Under the pieces are notes generated by a model. The model was given only the letters and a program-made list of their open reading frames with translations. It did no database searches and had not been told where the DNA came from. A DNA stretch of 64,000 nucleotides from Rahnella aquatilis CIP 78.65 = ATCC 33071 (GTDB lineage Bacteria > Pseudomonadota > Gammaproteobacteria > Enterobacterales > Enterobacteriaceae): positions 3,162,001 through 3,226,000 of the forward strand of contig NC_016818.1 in assembly GCF_000241955.1 (NCBI RefSeq), written 5' to 3'. A program made the translations under genes and the position numbers. The first letter of the stretch is position 1, and every line of letters begins with the position of its first letter. Below, piece after piece: positions 40,078 through 50,739 of this stretch.

Positions 40078-40812
40078 TTAAATCATATACATGCCGCCAT
40101 TGACATGTAATGTTTCACCCGTGATGTAGCTGGCCTCGTCAGAGGCTAAAAAAGCAACGGCGCTGGCAATTTCTTTGGCATCGCCCAACCGGTTGGCTGG
40201 AACTGATGACAAAATGCCTGCGCGTTGATCATCTGTCAACGCCCTTGTCATATCCGTCTCAATAAAGCCGGGAGCGACGACGTTGACAGTAATGCCACGT
40301 GAAGCGACCTCACGTGCCAAAGACTTACTAAAACCAATCAAGCCAGCTTTAGCCGCCGCGTAATTCGCCTGCCCTGCGTTACCCATGGTGCCAACAACGG
40401 AACCAATTGTAATAATCCGTCCACACCGTTTCTTCATCATAGCCCGCATGACAGCTTTTGACAGCCGAAACACTGAAGTCAGGTTCGTGTCCAGGATATC
40501 CTGCCACTCATCATCCTTCATACGCATGAGAAGGTTATCACGGGTAATGCCGGCATTATTAACTAAAATATCAATTTCGCCAAATTCAGCTCGAATCGTC
40601 GCCAATACTTGCTCAATAGATGCAGAATCAACCACATTGAGCATAATACCTTTGCCATTTTCGCCTAAATATTCGCCGATCGCTTCCGCACCTTTCTCGC
40701 TGGTCGCGGTGCCGATCACTTTTGCACCGCCAGCAACCAGTTTTTCTGCGATTGCGCGGCCAATACCACGGCTGGCACCGGTAACCAGTGCAATTTTGCC
40801 TTCGAAGCTCAT
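40078..40812 (-). CDS. fabG: 3-oxoacyl-[ACP] reductase
   Basis: FabG performs the NADPH-dependent reduction of 3-ketoacyl-ACP in each elongation cycle. The 244-residue short-chain dehydrogenase has the cofactor motif TGASRGIGRAI, NNAGITRD, and the catalytic triad Ser138, Tyr151 and Lys155 (IGSVVGTMG, then ANYAAAKAG). ATG 40812 lies five bases after AGGA and gives MSFEGKIALVTG, the E. coli-like start; the ATG six bases upstream is too close to that site. Confidence 0.97.
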   Translation of the reverse strand: MSFEGKIALVTGASRGIGRAIAEKLVAGGAKVIGTATSEKGAEAIGEYLGENGKGIMLNVVDSASIEQVLATIRAEFGEIDILVNNAGITRDNLLMRMKDDEWQDILDTNLTSVFRLSKAVMRAMMKKRCGRIITIGSVVGTMGNAGQANYAAAKAGLIGFSKSLAREVASRGITVNVVAPGFIETDMTRALTDDQRAGILSSVPANRLGDAKEIASAVAFLASDEASYITGETLHVNGGMYMI

Positions 40813-40825
40813 ATTCATCCTCTTA

Positions 40826-41755
40826 TTACTGCTCAAGCGCCGCTGCCAGACTTGCTGTGTCATTCACAGCGGCTGCCGTCAGGGTATCAACAATGCGTTT
40901 GGTCAGACCGGTCAGCACTTTACCCGGCCCCACTTCTAATAATTGTTCTACGCCTTGTGCTGCCATGAATTCCACAGACTCAGTCCAGCGCACCGGGCTG
41001 TACAACTGACGGACCAGCGCACTGCGGATGGCTTCAGGAGACGTTTCAATTTTCACATCAACGTTATTCACGACAGAATACTGTGGTGCGCTGAAAGTGA
41101 CATTTTCGAGTGCAATCGCCATCTTTTCAGCGGCTGGCTTCATCAGCGCACAGTGTGAAGGCACGCTGACAGGCAGAGGCAGAGCACGTTTTGCACCCGC
41201 TTCTTTACAGGCTGCGCCCGCACGTTCTACGGCTTCTTTGTTACCCGCGATCACAACCTGACCTGGCGAGTTGAAGTTCACCGGAGAAACAACCTGACCC
41301 TGTGCAGATTCTTCACAGGCTTTGGCAATCGAGTCATTATCCAGACCGATGATCGCATACATTGCGCCAGTGCCCGCCGGAACGGCTTCCTGCATCAGCT
41401 TACCGCGCAGTTCAACCAGGGAAATCGCCTGTTTAAAATCCAGTACGCCAGCACAAACCAAAGCGGAATACTCACCCAGGCTGTGGCCTGCCATCAAAAC
41501 AGGCTGAGCGCCGTTCTGTTGCTGCCATACGCGCCAGATAGCAACAGATGCCGCCAGCAATGCCGGCTGCGTCTGCCAGGTTTTATTCAGTTCTTCAGCC
41601 GGTCCTTGTTGCACCAACTGCCATAAATCGTACCCCAGCGCCGAAGAAGCCTCGGCAAATGTTTCTTCAACAACCGGATGCGAAGCGGCTAAATCAGCCA
41701 GCATACCAAGCGTCTGAGAACCCTGACCAGGGAAGACTACCGCTATTTTTGTCAT
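40826..41755 (-). CDS. fabD: Malonyl-CoA:ACP transacylase
   Basis: FabD loads malonyl groups onto ACP. The 309-residue protein has the FPGQGSQTLGM opening, the catalytic Ser92 in MAGHSLGEYSALV, the substrate arginine region and the catalytic histidine in LPVSVPSHCALM. VEFMAAQGVEQLLEVGPGKVLTGL closes the fold. ATG 41755 with AGGA eight bases upstream is preferred; an in-frame ATG three codons earlier is less likely. It sits 18 bases after fabH and 13 before fabG. Confidence 0.97.
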   Translation of the reverse strand: MTKIAVVFPGQGSQTLGMLADLAASHPVVEETFAEASSALGYDLWQLVQQGPAEELNKTWQTQPALLAASVAIWRVWQQQNGAQPVLMAGHSLGEYSALVCAGVLDFKQAISLVELRGKLMQEAVPAGTGAMYAIIGLDNDSIAKACEESAQGQVVSPVNFNSPGQVVIAGNKEAVERAGAACKEAGAKRALPLPVSVPSHCALMKPAAEKMAIALENVTFSAPQYSVVNNVDVKIETSPEAIRSALVRQLYSPVRWTESVEFMAAQGVEQLLEVGPGKVLTGLTKRIVDTLTAAAVNDTASLAAALEQ

Positions 41756-41773
41756 TTTTATCATCCTGTTAAA

Positions 41774-42727
41774 TCAAAAACGTACCAGCGCCGAGCCCCA
41801 GGTAAAGCCACCGCCAAATGCTTCGAGCAACACTAATTGCCCGCGCTGAATTCTGCCGTCACGAACTGCTTCGTCAAGTGCTGCAGGTACAGAAGCCGCA
41901 GAGGTATTACCATGGCGATCGAGCGTAACAACGACTTTATCCATCCCCATGCCCAGCTTTTTCGCTGTTGCACTGATAATGCGCAGGTTCGCCTGATGCG
42001 GCACCAGCCAGTCAAGTTCGGAACGGTCGAGATTATTGGCCGTCAGGGTTTCATCGACAATGTGCGCCAGTTCAGTCACCGCGACTTTGAAGACTTCATT
42101 CCCCGCCATGGTGACATAAGCAGGTTTTTCCGGCTCTGACTGGCTAGGGTAAGCCAACGTCAGCAGATTGCCGTAATGACCATCGGCATGCATATGAGTG
42201 GAAATGATGCCTTGCTCTTCGCTAGCCCCCAGCAATACTGCGCCAGCGCCATCCCCAAAGAGGATCACCGTACCGCGATCTTCAGGATCGAGTTTACGGG
42301 ATAACACATCCGATCCGATCACCAGCGCGTATTTTACGGCACCGTTTTTAATGTATTGATCGGCAACGCTCAGTGCATAGGTAAAACCTGCACATGCGGC
42401 TGCAAGATCGAACGCTGCGCAATCCCTGATGCCCAGCATATTCTGCACCTGGCAGGCTGAACTTGGGAATGCATGTGAAGATGAGGTTGTTGCAACAATG
42501 ATCAAACCCACGTCGCTTACGCTGACGCCAGCCATTTCAAGTGCTTTTTCAGCAGCGTGCAGGCCCATTGTGGCCACAGTCTCATCCGGTGCAGCGATAC
42601 GACGTTCACGAATACCCGTACGCGTGACAATCCACTCATCGGAGGTATCCACCATTTTTTCTAAGTCGGCATTAGTCCGAACTTGCACGGGCAAATAGCT
42701 CCCCGTACCGAGAATCTTTGTATACAT
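41774..42727 (-). CDS. fabH: 3-oxoacyl-[ACP] synthase III
   Basis: FabH starts fatty-acid synthesis by condensing acetyl-CoA with malonyl-ACP. The 317-residue length equals E. coli FabH and the catalytic triad is at the same positions: Cys112 ([13 protein letters not shown]), His244 ([11 protein letters not shown]) and Asn274 (RHGNTSAAS). [13 protein letters not shown] ends the protein. It begins six bases after the plsX stop and is expressed with plsX and fabD. Confidence 0.98.
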   Translation of the reverse strand: MYTKILGTGSYLPVQVRTNADLEKMVDTSDEWIVTRTGIRERRIAAPDETVATMGLHAAEKALEMAGVSVSDVGLIIVATTSSSHAFPSSACQVQNMLGIRDCAAFDLAAACAGFTYALSVADQYIKNGAVKYALVIGSDVLSRKLDPEDRGTVILFGDGAGAVLLGASEEQGIISTHMHADGHYGNLLTLAYPSQSEPEKPAYVTMAGNEVFKVAVTELAHIVDETLTANNLDRSELDWLVPHQANLRIISATAKKLGMGMDKVVVTLDRHGNTSAASVPAALDEAVRDGRIQRGQLVLLEAFGGGFTWGSALVRF

Positions 42728-42733
42728 GTACGA

Positions 42734-43768
42734 TCAGTCACTCTTGGGTAATACAGCTTCAAGGCGCGCGGCAATCCGTTGAGGGACTTGCCGCTGCACC
42801 GCCTGCACAGCCTGTTCGATAGCAACAGCAAACGCACGCTGGTTTGCTCCACCGTGGCTTTTAATAACGATGCCCCGTAATCCTAACAAACATGCGCCAT
42901 TATACTGGTCGGGGTTGAGATGGCTAAAACGCTTTAGCAATTTTTTCTGCAGGATCCGACCTAACCATTTCAGCCACCAGGCCTGCTTGCCACTCTCTCC
43001 CGAGGATTTTAACAGTGACAAAAACATCCTTATTACGCCTTCCATGGTCTTGAGCGTAACATTACCTACAAAGCCGTCACACACCATCACATCTGTTTTA
43101 CCGGTCAGAAGGTCGTTGCCTTCAAGATAGCCGATATAGTTGATTAATGCGGTATTTTTTAAAATCGCGGCGGCTTCGCGGATATTATCCAGCCCTTTGC
43201 TTTCTTCTTCGCCAATATTGAGCAAGGCAACACGGGGATTCGTGATCCCGACAACCTGCTCGGCCATGACAGCGCCCATCACGGCAAACTGAACCAGCAT
43301 CGTGCTGTCACACTCAACGTTGGCACCCAAATCCAGCACCACCGTTTTACTGCGTTGCTGGTTAGGTAACACGCTCATCAACGCCGGACGCTCAATGCCA
43401 TCCAGAGGCTTGACAACCAGCTTGGCTAATCCCATCAGTGCGCCGGTATTCCCGGCGCTGACACACGCCAGTGCGTCACCACTTTTGATCAGTTCCAACG
43501 CCACCCGCATTGAGCTTCCTTTGCTGGCCCGTATAGCTTGTGACGCACGCAAGTCGCTGGCTATAACGGATTCAGCAGGAATTATCCGAATTCGTTCTGT
43601 TAAAGAAGGATCGGCTTTGGCTAAGAATGGTGTGATTGCGTCGGGATCGCCGACCAGAAGGAGGTCTAATTCAGAATTAGAAATCAGTGCCTGCAATGAA
43701 GCAGGCACTGTGACGGAAGGACCGAAATCTCCGCCCATTACATCTAACGCGATGGTTAGACGAGTCAA
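42734..43768 (-). CDS. plsX: Phosphate acyltransferase PlsX
   Basis: PlsX makes acyl-phosphate from acyl-ACP, the acyl donor for PlsY in phospholipid synthesis. The 344-residue protein begins [28 protein letters not shown]. Other blocks are [38 protein letters not shown] and the [15 protein letters not shown] core. Translation most likely starts at TTG 43768, seven bases after AAGG. The C terminus stops at LEAVLPKSD, about 12 residues shorter than in E. coli. rpmF lies 48 bases upstream. Confidence 0.95.
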   Translation of the reverse strand: MTRLTIALDVMGGDFGPSVTVPASLQALISNSELDLLLVGDPDAITPFLAKADPSLTERIRIIPAESVIASDLRASQAIRASKGSSMRVALELIKSGDALACVSAGNTGALMGLAKLVVKPLDGIERPALMSVLPNQQRSKTVVLDLGANVECDSTMLVQFAVMGAVMAEQVVGITNPRVALLNIGEEESKGLDNIREAAAILKNTALINYIGYLEGNDLLTGKTDVMVCDGFVGNVTLKTMEGVIRMFLSLLKSSGESGKQAWWLKWLGRILQKKLLKRFSHLNPDQYNGACLLGLRGIVIKSHGGANQRAFAVAIEQAVQAVQRQVPQRIAARLEAVLPKSD

Positions 43769-43816
43769 GGTATCGCCTTGCCAGCACTTATCACGTGAAT
43801 AAGTAGCAGGCAAATA

Positions 43817-43996
<180 letters not shown>

Positions 43997-44521
43997 TTAA
44001 GTACTTTTCTTTAAACTCGCTAATACGGCAAATGGATTTGGTTTTTCCGCCTCTTCAGGCAGTTTACCGAATACCATGTCCGCTTCGGACACTTCACAGT
44101 GTTCAGATTCATGTACCGGAACGACAGGCAGTGAAAGAATAATTTCGTCTTCAATCATCGCCAGCAAATCAACTTCGCCAAAATCATCGACTTCGATCGG
44201 CTCGTACGCTTCCGGTAATGCCTCAGCCTGTTCATCATTTTGGACAGGACTAAAACAATATGTTGTGTGAACCTGATGTTCAAACGTCTTACCGCATCTC
44301 TGGCATTCCAGAGTCACAGCAACATCGGAGTGGCCGGTAATCACAGCCAGGCGCTGATTGTCGATATTAAACGACAAAGAGGTTTGGATATCAGAATCCA
44401 CACTGACCACTGATTGGGCAACACGCGTAACCTGATCAGCAGTATAGACACCTGTATAGTCTAAACGCTTCTGGGCAGTGCGAACCGCATCAAGGGTCAG
44501 GGGTAATTTTACTTTTTGCAT
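43997..44521 (-). CDS. yceD: 23S rRNA accumulation protein YceD (DUF177)
   Basis: YceD is needed for normal 23S rRNA accumulation in enterobacteria and plants. The 174-residue protein begins [22 protein letters not shown], contains the paired-cysteine motif [12 protein letters not shown], an acidic middle ([25 protein letters not shown]) and the C-terminal motif [13 protein letters not shown]. It lies 12 bases before rpmF, with which it is co-transcribed, and is divergent from yceF. Confidence 0.95.
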   Translation of the reverse strand: MQKVKLPLTLDAVRTAQKRLDYTGVYTADQVTRVAQSVVSVDSDIQTSLSFNIDNQRLAVITGHSDVAVTLECQRCGKTFEHQVHTTYCFSPVQNDEQAEALPEAYEPIEVDDFGEVDLLAMIEDEIILSLPVVPVHESEHCEVSEADMVFGKLPEEAEKPNPFAVLASLKKST

Positions 44522-44663
44522 AGGGCGCGCATATTAACTTTGTAACGACAGAGAGTCAAAGAAAAAGGCCTTAAAACCGCACCTTTCACCAATATTCGCT
44601 TCCACAGCGGCCAACAGTTTAAAATGTGCGATTCAATAACGCTACGCTTTGTGAAAAAAAATT

Positions 44664-45257
44664 ATGTCATCACATCCCAAAAAGTTACTTCTGGCTTCAA
44701 CATCGTTGTACCGCAAGGCACTTCTCGATAAAACCGGTCTGGCATTTTCCTGCGCCGCTCCTGATATTAATGAGACACCGGGCCGCGACGAAAAACCAGC
44801 CGAACTGGTGCAGCGCCTGGCTTTCGCCAAAGCCAGCGTACTTGCGGCCTCGTATCCTGAGCATCTGATTATCGGTTCCGACCAGGTCTGCGAGATCAAC
44901 GGAAAAATAACCGGCAAACCGCATACTTTTGATAACGCATTTCGTCAGTTACAGGCTGCCAGTGGTAAAACTGTTACGTTTTATACCGGTCTGAGCCTGT
45001 ATAACGGCGAAACACAAACAGCGCAGACTTTATGTGAAACATTTGACGTGACTTTCCGGTCATTAACTGATGAAGAAATTACCGGTTATTTGCATCGCGA
45101 ACAGCCTTATGACTGTGCGGGAAGCTTTAAATGTGAAGGACTGGGGATCACACTTTTCGACAGTCTGACAGGACGTGATCCGAACACGTTAATTGGTTTG
45201 CCTCTCATTGCCCTGCTCGCCTTGTTGCGACGGGAAGGTATCAATCCGCTCCTATAA
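44664..45257 (+). CDS. yceF: Maf-family 7-methyl-GTP pyrophosphatase YceF
   Basis: YceF is a Maf-type house-cleaning pyrophosphatase acting on m7GTP. The 197-residue protein has the family start [16 protein letters not shown], the lysine/glutamate stretch [16 protein letters not shown], the catalytic aspartate motif [11 protein letters not shown] and the C-terminal [14 protein letters not shown] and [17 protein letters not shown]. The ribosome site is weak. It is divergent from yceD, with a 142-base promoter gap, and ends at a bidirectional terminator shared with rluC. Confidence 0.94.
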   Translation: MSSHPKKLLLASTSLYRKALLDKTGLAFSCAAPDINETPGRDEKPAELVQRLAFAKASVLAASYPEHLIIGSDQVCEINGKITGKPHTFDNAFRQLQAASGKTVTFYTGLSLYNGETQTAQTLCETFDVTFRSLTDEEITGYLHREQPYDCAGSFKCEGLGITLFDSLTGRDPNTLIGLPLIALLALLRREGINPLL

Positions 45258-45263
45258 AGGAAA

Positions 45264-45286
45264 AAAGGCGCATCCCGTGCGCCTTT
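45264..45286. terminator. Bidirectional terminator between yceF and rluC
   Basis: AAAGGCGCA pairs perfectly with TGCGCCTTT around five bases. A residues precede it and T residues follow, so it can serve both convergent genes. Confidence 0.85.
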
Positions 45287-45300
45287 GTTTAATGTTCAGC

Positions 45301-46263
45301 TTAACGTGCCGTCGTTTTAGCCCGTAAAATTTTCAGGCAGTTACGCAGTTTGGCATCCATCGGGGCTTCAATTCGCATCGTCTCACCGCTAGCCGGATGT
45401 TCAAAACGCAGCGCAGCCGCATGCAGGAAAAGACGGTTCAGACCCGTTCCTGACAATTTTGCATCGAAATCACGCTCACCGTAACGATCATCAAACGCAA
45501 TCGGATGACCGGCGTGCAGCGCATGCACACGGATCTGGTGCGTTCTGCCGGTGACCGGGCTGGCTTTCACCAGCGTCGCAAATTCATAACGTTCTTCAAT
45601 TTTGAAACGTGTTTCAGAAGGTTTGCCTTCAGCATTAACCCTGACAACACGCTCACCGCTTTGCAGAATATTTTTCAGTAAAGGTGCTTGTACGACTTTG
45701 CAATGTGACGGCCATTCACCGCGCACCAGTGCCAGGTAATCCTTCTGCATACTTTTAACGCGCAACTGCTCATGCAGGGATCGCAGGGCGGAACGCTTCT
45801 TGGCGACCAGCAAAACGCCGGAAGTATCACGATCAAGACGGTGAACCAGTTCAAGGAAGCGTGCTTCCGGACGCAGGGCGCGCAGGCCCTCAATTACGCC
45901 AAAACTCAACCCGCTGCCACCGTGTACGGCCGTGCCGGAAGGCTTATTGAGGATCAGCAAATGGTCGTCTTCATATAAGATGCAATCCGCCAGCGCGGCG
46001 ACTTTATCCAGCTTTGCGGAAACAGGCGCTTCATCACGTTCCGCAACACGAACCGGCGGCACACGCACTTCATCACCGGCAAGTAATTTGTATTCAGGCT
46101 TAATTCTTTTCTTATTAACCCGCACCTCTCCTTTACGCACGATGCGATAGATCATGCTCTTCGGCACGCCCTTAAGGATTTTAAGTAAGAAGTTGTCGAT
46201 GCGCTGACCGGCTTCGTCTTCGGAGATGGGGATTAATTGTACAGTTGGGTTCTCAGTTTTCAT
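45301..46263 (-). CDS. rluC: 23S rRNA pseudouridine(955/2504/2580) synthase
   Basis: RluC modifies three uridines of 23S rRNA. The 320-residue protein has an N-terminal S4 RNA-binding domain ([34 protein letters not shown]). The catalytic RluA-type domain carries the aspartate motif [19 protein letters not shown] and, later, [30 protein letters not shown] 46263 gives [11 protein letters not shown], matching E. coli; an upstream in-frame extension has no family support. It is divergent from rne. Confidence 0.96.
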   Translation of the reverse strand: MKTENPTVQLIPISEDEAGQRIDNFLLKILKGVPKSMIYRIVRKGEVRVNKKRIKPEYKLLAGDEVRVPPVRVAERDEAPVSAKLDKVAALADCILYEDDHLLILNKPSGTAVHGGSGLSFGVIEGLRALRPEARFLELVHRLDRDTSGVLLVAKKRSALRSLHEQLRVKSMQKDYLALVRGEWPSHCKVVQAPLLKNILQSGERVVRVNAEGKPSETRFKIEERYEFATLVKASPVTGRTHQIRVHALHAGHPIAFDDRYGERDFDAKLSGTGLNRLFLHAAALRFEHPASGETMRIEAPMDAKLRNCLKILRAKTTAR

Positions 46264-46862
46264 GGCTCGCGATTCTAAATATCCGGCACGGTTCGCGCCA
46301 CTGATTTTTATGTGCTTAACTTTCACTTTATCAGTAACAGCACAGGAAAACCCTCTCACTTCCCCTGTTTTTTAGGAAAGCTCAGGTTCTGACAATGCGG
46401 CGCATCTCTCATTGAGGTAAATATCTTACCTGCTTGGGAAAAGTCACCTTGCTATCACAGTGCCTGCAATGGAATAATGAAGTCACTTTCGGCGTTGTTT
46501 CTCTTAAGTTAGGGAAAACGCAGGAATTATAGATTTGCCTGATCGCACAAAAACGCAGCAATGGCGTAAGACGTAATGTGAAATCAAGCAATTAGCGGGC
46601 TGCGGGTTGCAGCTTGACCGGCGACGGAATGAGATCTGTTAACGTAAATTCAGAAGCTATTCCCCTAATAAAAGTGCTGCTTTCACAACGCTGGTGTCTT
46701 TAATACAGCAAAAGCAGACTTACCGAAATAATGCGCCCCTATGCAAGCGACAGCCGTGAGGTTGACGATTTGCGAGAAGACTCGGGGCCAACGGTTTATC
46801 CGGTCATGAGGTCATTTTGCCCGCAGCTTTGTCAATAATGGAATAATAATGAGTAAGTTAAG
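46264..46862. promoter_or_regulatory. rluC-rne divergent region and rne leader
   Basis: This 599-base region holds the divergent promoters and the long rne 5' leader. Structured elements include GCTGC/GCAGC at 46599-46613, nested within or alternative to TCAAGC/GCTTGA, and CTGCTTT/AAAGCAG at 46677-46717. E. coli RNase E autoregulates through leader hairpins hp2 and hp3; these stems are candidates for the equivalents, by inference. No convincing gene lies on either strand. Confidence 0.6.
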
Positions 46863-46866
46863 ATGA
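46849..46866 (+). other. Possible five-codon upstream ORF overlapping rne start
   Basis: ATGAGTAAGTTAAGATGA encodes MSKLR and its TGA overlaps the rne ATG in the arrangement ATGA. A weak GGA lies six bases upstream. The same sequence may simply provide the rne ribosome site, so translation is uncertain. Confidence 0.35.
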
Positions 46867-49800
46867 AAAGAATGTTGATTAACGCAACTCAGCAAGAAGA
46901 GTTGCGCGTTGCCCTTGTAGATGGACAGCGGCTGTATGATTTGGATATTGAAAGTCCGGGCCATGAGCAGAAAAAAGCGAATATTTACAAAGGTAAAATC
47001 ACCCGCATTGAACCCAGTCTGGAAGCAGCATTCGTAGATTACGGCGCGGAACGACATGGTTTCCTCCCTCTGAAAGAAATTTCCCGCGAATATTTCCCTA
47101 GCAATTATTCTTCCCATGGTCGCCCGAACATCAAAGATGTGTTGCGCGAAGGCCAGGAAGTGATTGTTCAGGTAGATAAAGAAGAGCGTGGAAATAAAGG
47201 CGCAGCACTGACGACGTTTATCAGTCTGGCCGGTAGTTATCTGGTTCTGATGCCAAACAATCCACGCGCCGGGGGTATTTCCCGCCGTATTGAAGGCGAT
47301 GACCGCACTGAACTGAAAGAAGCCTTGTCCTCCCTGCAATTGCCTGATGGCATGGGCCTGATTGTGCGTACTGCCGGTGTCGGCAAATCCGCAGAAGCTT
47401 TGCAGTGGGACCTGACTTTCCGCCTCAAGCACTGGGATGCGATCAAGAAAGCCGCTGAAGGCCGCCCTGCTCCGTTCCTGATCCATCAGGAAAGCAATGT
47501 TATCGTTCGGGCGTTTCGTGATTACTTACGCCCGGACATCGGTGAAATCCTCATCGATAACCCGAAAGTCCTCGAGCTGGCAAAAGAACATATTGCTGCT
47601 CTGGGCCGTCCTGATTTCAGCAGCAAAATTAAGCCGTATGTGGGTGAAATTCCGCTGTTCAGTCATTACCAAATCGAATCGCAGATTGAATCCGCTTTCC
47701 AGCGTGAAGTCCGTCTGCCTTCCGGTGGCTCTATTGTTATCGACAGCACAGAAGCGTTGACCGCTATCGACATCAACTCCGCGCGTGCAACCCGCGGCGG
47801 CGATATCGAAGAAACCGCATTCAACACCAACCTTGAAGCTGCAGATGAAATTGCCCGTCAGTTACGCCTGCGCGACCTCGGTGGCCTGATTGTTATCGAC
47901 TTCATCGACATGACACCCGTTCGCCACCAGCGCGAAGTAGAAAACCGTCTGCGTGATGCCGTTCGTCAGGATCGTGCCCGTATTCAAATCGGTCGCATTT
48001 CCCGCTTCGGTTTACTGGAAATGTCCCGTCAGCGCCTTAGCCCGTCATTGGGTGAATCCACGCACCATATCTGCCCGCGTTGTGCAGGTACCGGCACCGT
48101 TCGTGACAACGAATCCCTGTCACTGTCGATTCTGCGTCTGATCGAAGAAGAAGCACTGAAAGAAAACACCAAAGAAGTGCATGCCATCGTTCCGGTGCAA
48201 ATCGCTTCTTACTTGCTGAACGAAAAACGTGAATCGGTGAATGCCATCGAAAAACGGCAGGGTGGTGTGCGCGCGGTGATCGTGCCTAACGATCAAATGC
48301 AAACTCCGCACTACCATGTTCTTCGCGTTCGTAAAGGTGAAGAAATCTCTGCACTCAGCTATCTGCTGCCGCAGATTCATGAAGCAGAAATGTTGCAACC
48401 TTCTGAAGAGTTGCCAGCTGAGCGTCGTCGCCCTGAGCAACCAGCTCTGGCTGCGTTTGCGCTGCAAAGCGAAGCGCCTCCATCCAGCTTTGAACAGACC
48501 ACCGTAACCGAAGAACCGGTCAAAACCAGAACGACAACGGTTAATGCTCCCGAGAAACCTGTTGCTGAGAAATCAGGTTTTGTCAGCCGCCTTCTGAGTG
48601 GGCTGAAAAGCTTATTCGCGCCGGAGCCACAGCAGGAAGTAAAACCTGTTGAAGCACAGCAAGAGACTCAGGAAGCGACTGAAACAGAAAGCCGTCGTAA
48701 TAACGAACGCCGTAATCAACGCCGCCAGGGCGGACGTCGTGATCGCAACGGAGAACGTGGCGAGCGCAATGAACGCGGTAATCGTGGTGAACGTGGCGAA
48801 GGTCGTGACAACAATCGTGATAATCGTGGTGAAAGCCGTGATACCCGCGAAAATAATCGCGAACAACGAGATGATCAGCGCCGTGGCCGCCGTAATCAGG
48901 AACCGGTTATTACCGAAAACCGTCCTGAAGAAGTTGAAACTGTTGCGCGTGAAGAACAGCAGCAACAGCCTCGCCGTGAACGTTCGCGTCGCCGTTCTGA
49001 AGACAAACGTAAACCACAAACTGAAGAAAAAGTTCAGGATGTTGCAATCGTTGAACAAGTCGCTGCTCCGGTCGTTGCCGATGAAACTGAGCAGGAAGAT
49101 CGTCAGCCCACTCAGCGTCGTCAGCGTCGTCAGTTATCGCATAAAATCCGCTTCGAATCTGAAGCAGAAGTTGATCACGAAGAAGAAGCTGCAGCACAGT
49201 TATTGATCACGGGTACTCGCCCCGCTGCGCCAGTGATTGCTGAGCAGGAACCTTCTGATGCTGAATCACCAAATGTTGCCGATAACGAAGATAATCAGAA
49301 TGACAATGCCCGTGAGAATGGCATGCCACGTCGTTCACGCCGCTCTCCACGCCACCTGCGTGTAAGCGGTCAACGTCGTCGCCGTTATCGTGATGAACGT
49401 TATCCGACCCAGTCACCAATGCCACTTGCAGGTGCGTTTGTTTCTCCGGAAATGGCTTCGGGTAAAGTCTGGGTCACCTATCCGGTTGCCCAGTCTGTTG
49501 AACAGCAGATTATTGAAACCGAAGCCCCTGAAGTGCTGACTGAGCAGGTCGAAATTGCACAGGCGAATACGCCGGTAATGTCTGACATTGCTGAAGTTGC
49601 ACAACAGCCAGCCGCAGAGCCTGACAATGTCGTCGAAGCTGCACCACAAGAGACGCCAGCCGACGAAACCGCACCAGCAGACATTGCGCAACCTGTTGCC
49701 GACGAGCCCGTACTGGTTGAACCGGCAACAGCTGAACCCGTTGCGGAAACGCCGGTGATTGACGTTGCGCCAGAAGCACACGAGCCAGTAATCGTTGAAC

Positions 49801-50156
49801 CAACAGCAGTTCTCGCTGAACCGGAAGTACAGGCACCTGCGCCAGCTGCCGAATCCGAAGTGAAAGCGGAAGAAAAAGCGGAACCTGTTGCTGAAGTTCA
49901 ACCTGCTGTGGAAACTGCGCCAGTCGCAGCCGTTCCGGTGGTCACTGAAGCAGCGGTTGTTGCACCTCGCTTCAAGCACCTCGCAACAGCGCCAATGACC
50001 AAGGCTCCAGCTCCGGCCTATGTGCCAGAGCCTCCTCGTCACAGTGACTGGGTTCGTCCTGAGTTTAACTTTGAAGGTAAAGGTTCTGCAGGCGGCCATG
50101 CGGCAGTCACCACCGCAACAGCCCCGGCAACCAAACCTGAGATGCCAGCCGAGTAA
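46863..50156 (+). CDS. rne: Ribonuclease E
   Basis: RNase E is the main endoribonuclease for mRNA decay and rRNA/tRNA processing and the scaffold of the degradosome. The 1097-residue protein keeps the catalytic half: an S1 domain (about 35-125), catalytic Asp303 ([16 protein letters not shown]) and Asp346 ([11 protein letters not shown]), and the Zn-link cysteines 404 and 407 (CPRCAGTGT). The scaffold half has a membrane-targeting amphipathic helix (about 570-586, [14 protein letters not shown]). It continues with an arginine-rich segment dense in RGE/RDN repeats (610-677), the AR2 RNA-binding block with [20 protein letters not shown] (about 821-845), long acidic spacers, and the C-terminal PNPase-binding motif ([16 protein letters not shown]). 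It is 36 residues longer than in E. coli. Confidence 0.97.
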   Translation: MKRMLINATQQEELRVALVDGQRLYDLDIESPGHEQKKANIYKGKITRIEPSLEAAFVDYGAERHGFLPLKEISREYFPSNYSSHGRPNIKDVLREGQEVIVQVDKEERGNKGAALTTFISLAGSYLVLMPNNPRAGGISRRIEGDDRTELKEALSSLQLPDGMGLIVRTAGVGKSAEALQWDLTFRLKHWDAIKKAAEGRPAPFLIHQESNVIVRAFRDYLRPDIGEILIDNPKVLELAKEHIAALGRPDFSSKIKPYVGEIPLFSHYQIESQIESAFQREVRLPSGGSIVIDSTEALTAIDINSARATRGGDIEETAFNTNLEAADEIARQLRLRDLGGLIVIDFIDMTPVRHQREVENRLRDAVRQDRARIQIGRISRFGLLEMSRQRLSPSLGESTHHICPRCAGTGTVRDNESLSLSILRLIEEEALKENTKEVHAIVPVQIASYLLNEKRESVNAIEKRQGGVRAVIVPNDQMQTPHYHVLRVRKGEEISALSYLLPQIHEAEMLQPSEELPAERRRPEQPALAAFALQSEAPPSSFEQTTVTEEPVKTRTTTVNAPEKPVAEKSGFVSRLLSGLKSLFAPEPQQEVKPVEAQQETQEATETESRRNNERRNQRRQGGRRDRNGERGERNERGNRGERGEGRDNNRDNRGESRDTRENNREQRDDQRRGRRNQEPVITENRPEEVETVAREEQQQQPRRERSRRRSEDKRKPQTEEKVQDVAIVEQVAAPVVADETEQEDRQPTQRRQRRQLSHKIRFESEAEVDHEEEAAAQLLITGTRPAAPVIAEQEPSDAESPNVADNEDNQNDNARENGMPRRSRRSPRHLRVSGQRRRRYRDERYPTQSPMPLAGAFVSPEMASGKVWVTYPVAQSVEQQIIETEAPEVLTEQVEIAQANTPVMSDIAEVAQQPAAEPDNVVEAAPQETPADETAPADIAQPVADEPVLVEPATAEPVAETPVIDVAPEAHEPVIVEPTAVLAEPEVQAPAPAAESEVKAEEKAEPVAEVQPAVETAPVAAVPVVTEAAVVAPRFKHLATAPMTKAPAPAYVPEPPRHSDWVRPEFNFEGKGSAGGHAAVTTATAPATKPEMPAE

Positions 50157-50174
50157 TCGCTGACCATTGAGACT

Positions 50175-50201
50175 AAAAAACCCGCTTCGGCGGGTTTTTT
50201 T
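50175..50201 (+). terminator. rne terminator
   Basis: CCCGC pairs with GCGGG around the tetraloop TTCG, extended by A/T pairs and followed by seven T residues. The A run on the other side suggests bidirectional use with the convergent gene. Confidence 0.92.
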
Positions 50202-50228
50202 ACAGAAATTTTTGGCTGTGAAACCTCA

Positions 50229-50516
50229 TCAGGCCAGGCTTTTCAGGCGGCGAATCGTCAGTTCCTCCAGTTTCCCTTCCAGGCTTTTCGCGAAACGCTG
50301 GAAGTGCTCGGTCTTATTGTGCTGATTCAGCGCTTCTTCAGAGGCCCATCGCTCGTAGAAAACAAAAGTACCCTCTGTATCGAGATCCTGATGCAGCTCA
50401 TATTGCAGGCAACCTACTTCCTGTCGGCTTGGTTCAATTACGTCAAGCAATGCTTCTGTCACTTTTGACTTGAATTCTGCTTTGGCGACAATAGTGGCAA
50501 CGACTCTGATTTCCAT
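50229..50516 (-). CDS. Antibiotic biosynthesis monooxygenase (ABM) domain protein
   Basis: This 95-residue protein has a single dimeric ferredoxin-like ABM domain. It begins MEIRVVATIVAKAEFKSKVTEALLDVI, followed by SRQEVGCLQYELHQDLDTEGTFVFYERWASEEAL, and ends with KTEHFQRFAKSL. The pattern resembles the quinol monooxygenase YgiN. ATG 50516 lies eight bases after AGGAG; an upstream extension of the frame lacks support. It converges with rne and is not part of the usual rne-pyrC neighbourhood of E. coli. The substrate is unknown. Confidence 0.85.
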   Translation of the reverse strand: MEIRVVATIVAKAEFKSKVTEALLDVIEPSRQEVGCLQYELHQDLDTEGTFVFYERWASEEALNQHNKTEHFQRFAKSLEGKLEELTIRRLKSLA

Positions 50517-50739
50517 AATGGTTCTCCTGTTTTTTTGGTCATGCTTCAGGGCGTACCGGGAAGCACTCTGACTAAAATCTTCCCTCACTATGAACCTGTC
50601 GACGCATTGATTTCAATACGAACTTTATTTAACAGATGCAACACAACGCTTTTACGCTTATTCTTGTTCCCCGCCGTTAATGCTCCCGTTACCGCACCTG
50701 ATCCCAATATCTTGTCTCTCAATGCCGGAGTTTTGCCTG

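Noticed and set aside
46409..46591. Leftward 60-codon frame in the rluC-rne gap
   Set aside because: No ribosome site, cysteine/arginine-rich shadow composition, and the position is regulatory in relatives.
48700..48900. Repeated GTGGTGAACG-like units suggesting CRISPR or minisatellite
   Set aside because: The units are imperfect, in frame and encode the Arg-rich RNase E segment; no spacers are present.
49413..50099. Open frame of 228 codons opposite the rne 3' half
   Set aside because: It reflects low-complexity Ala/Glu/Pro/Val codons of the RNase E scaffold read backwards.
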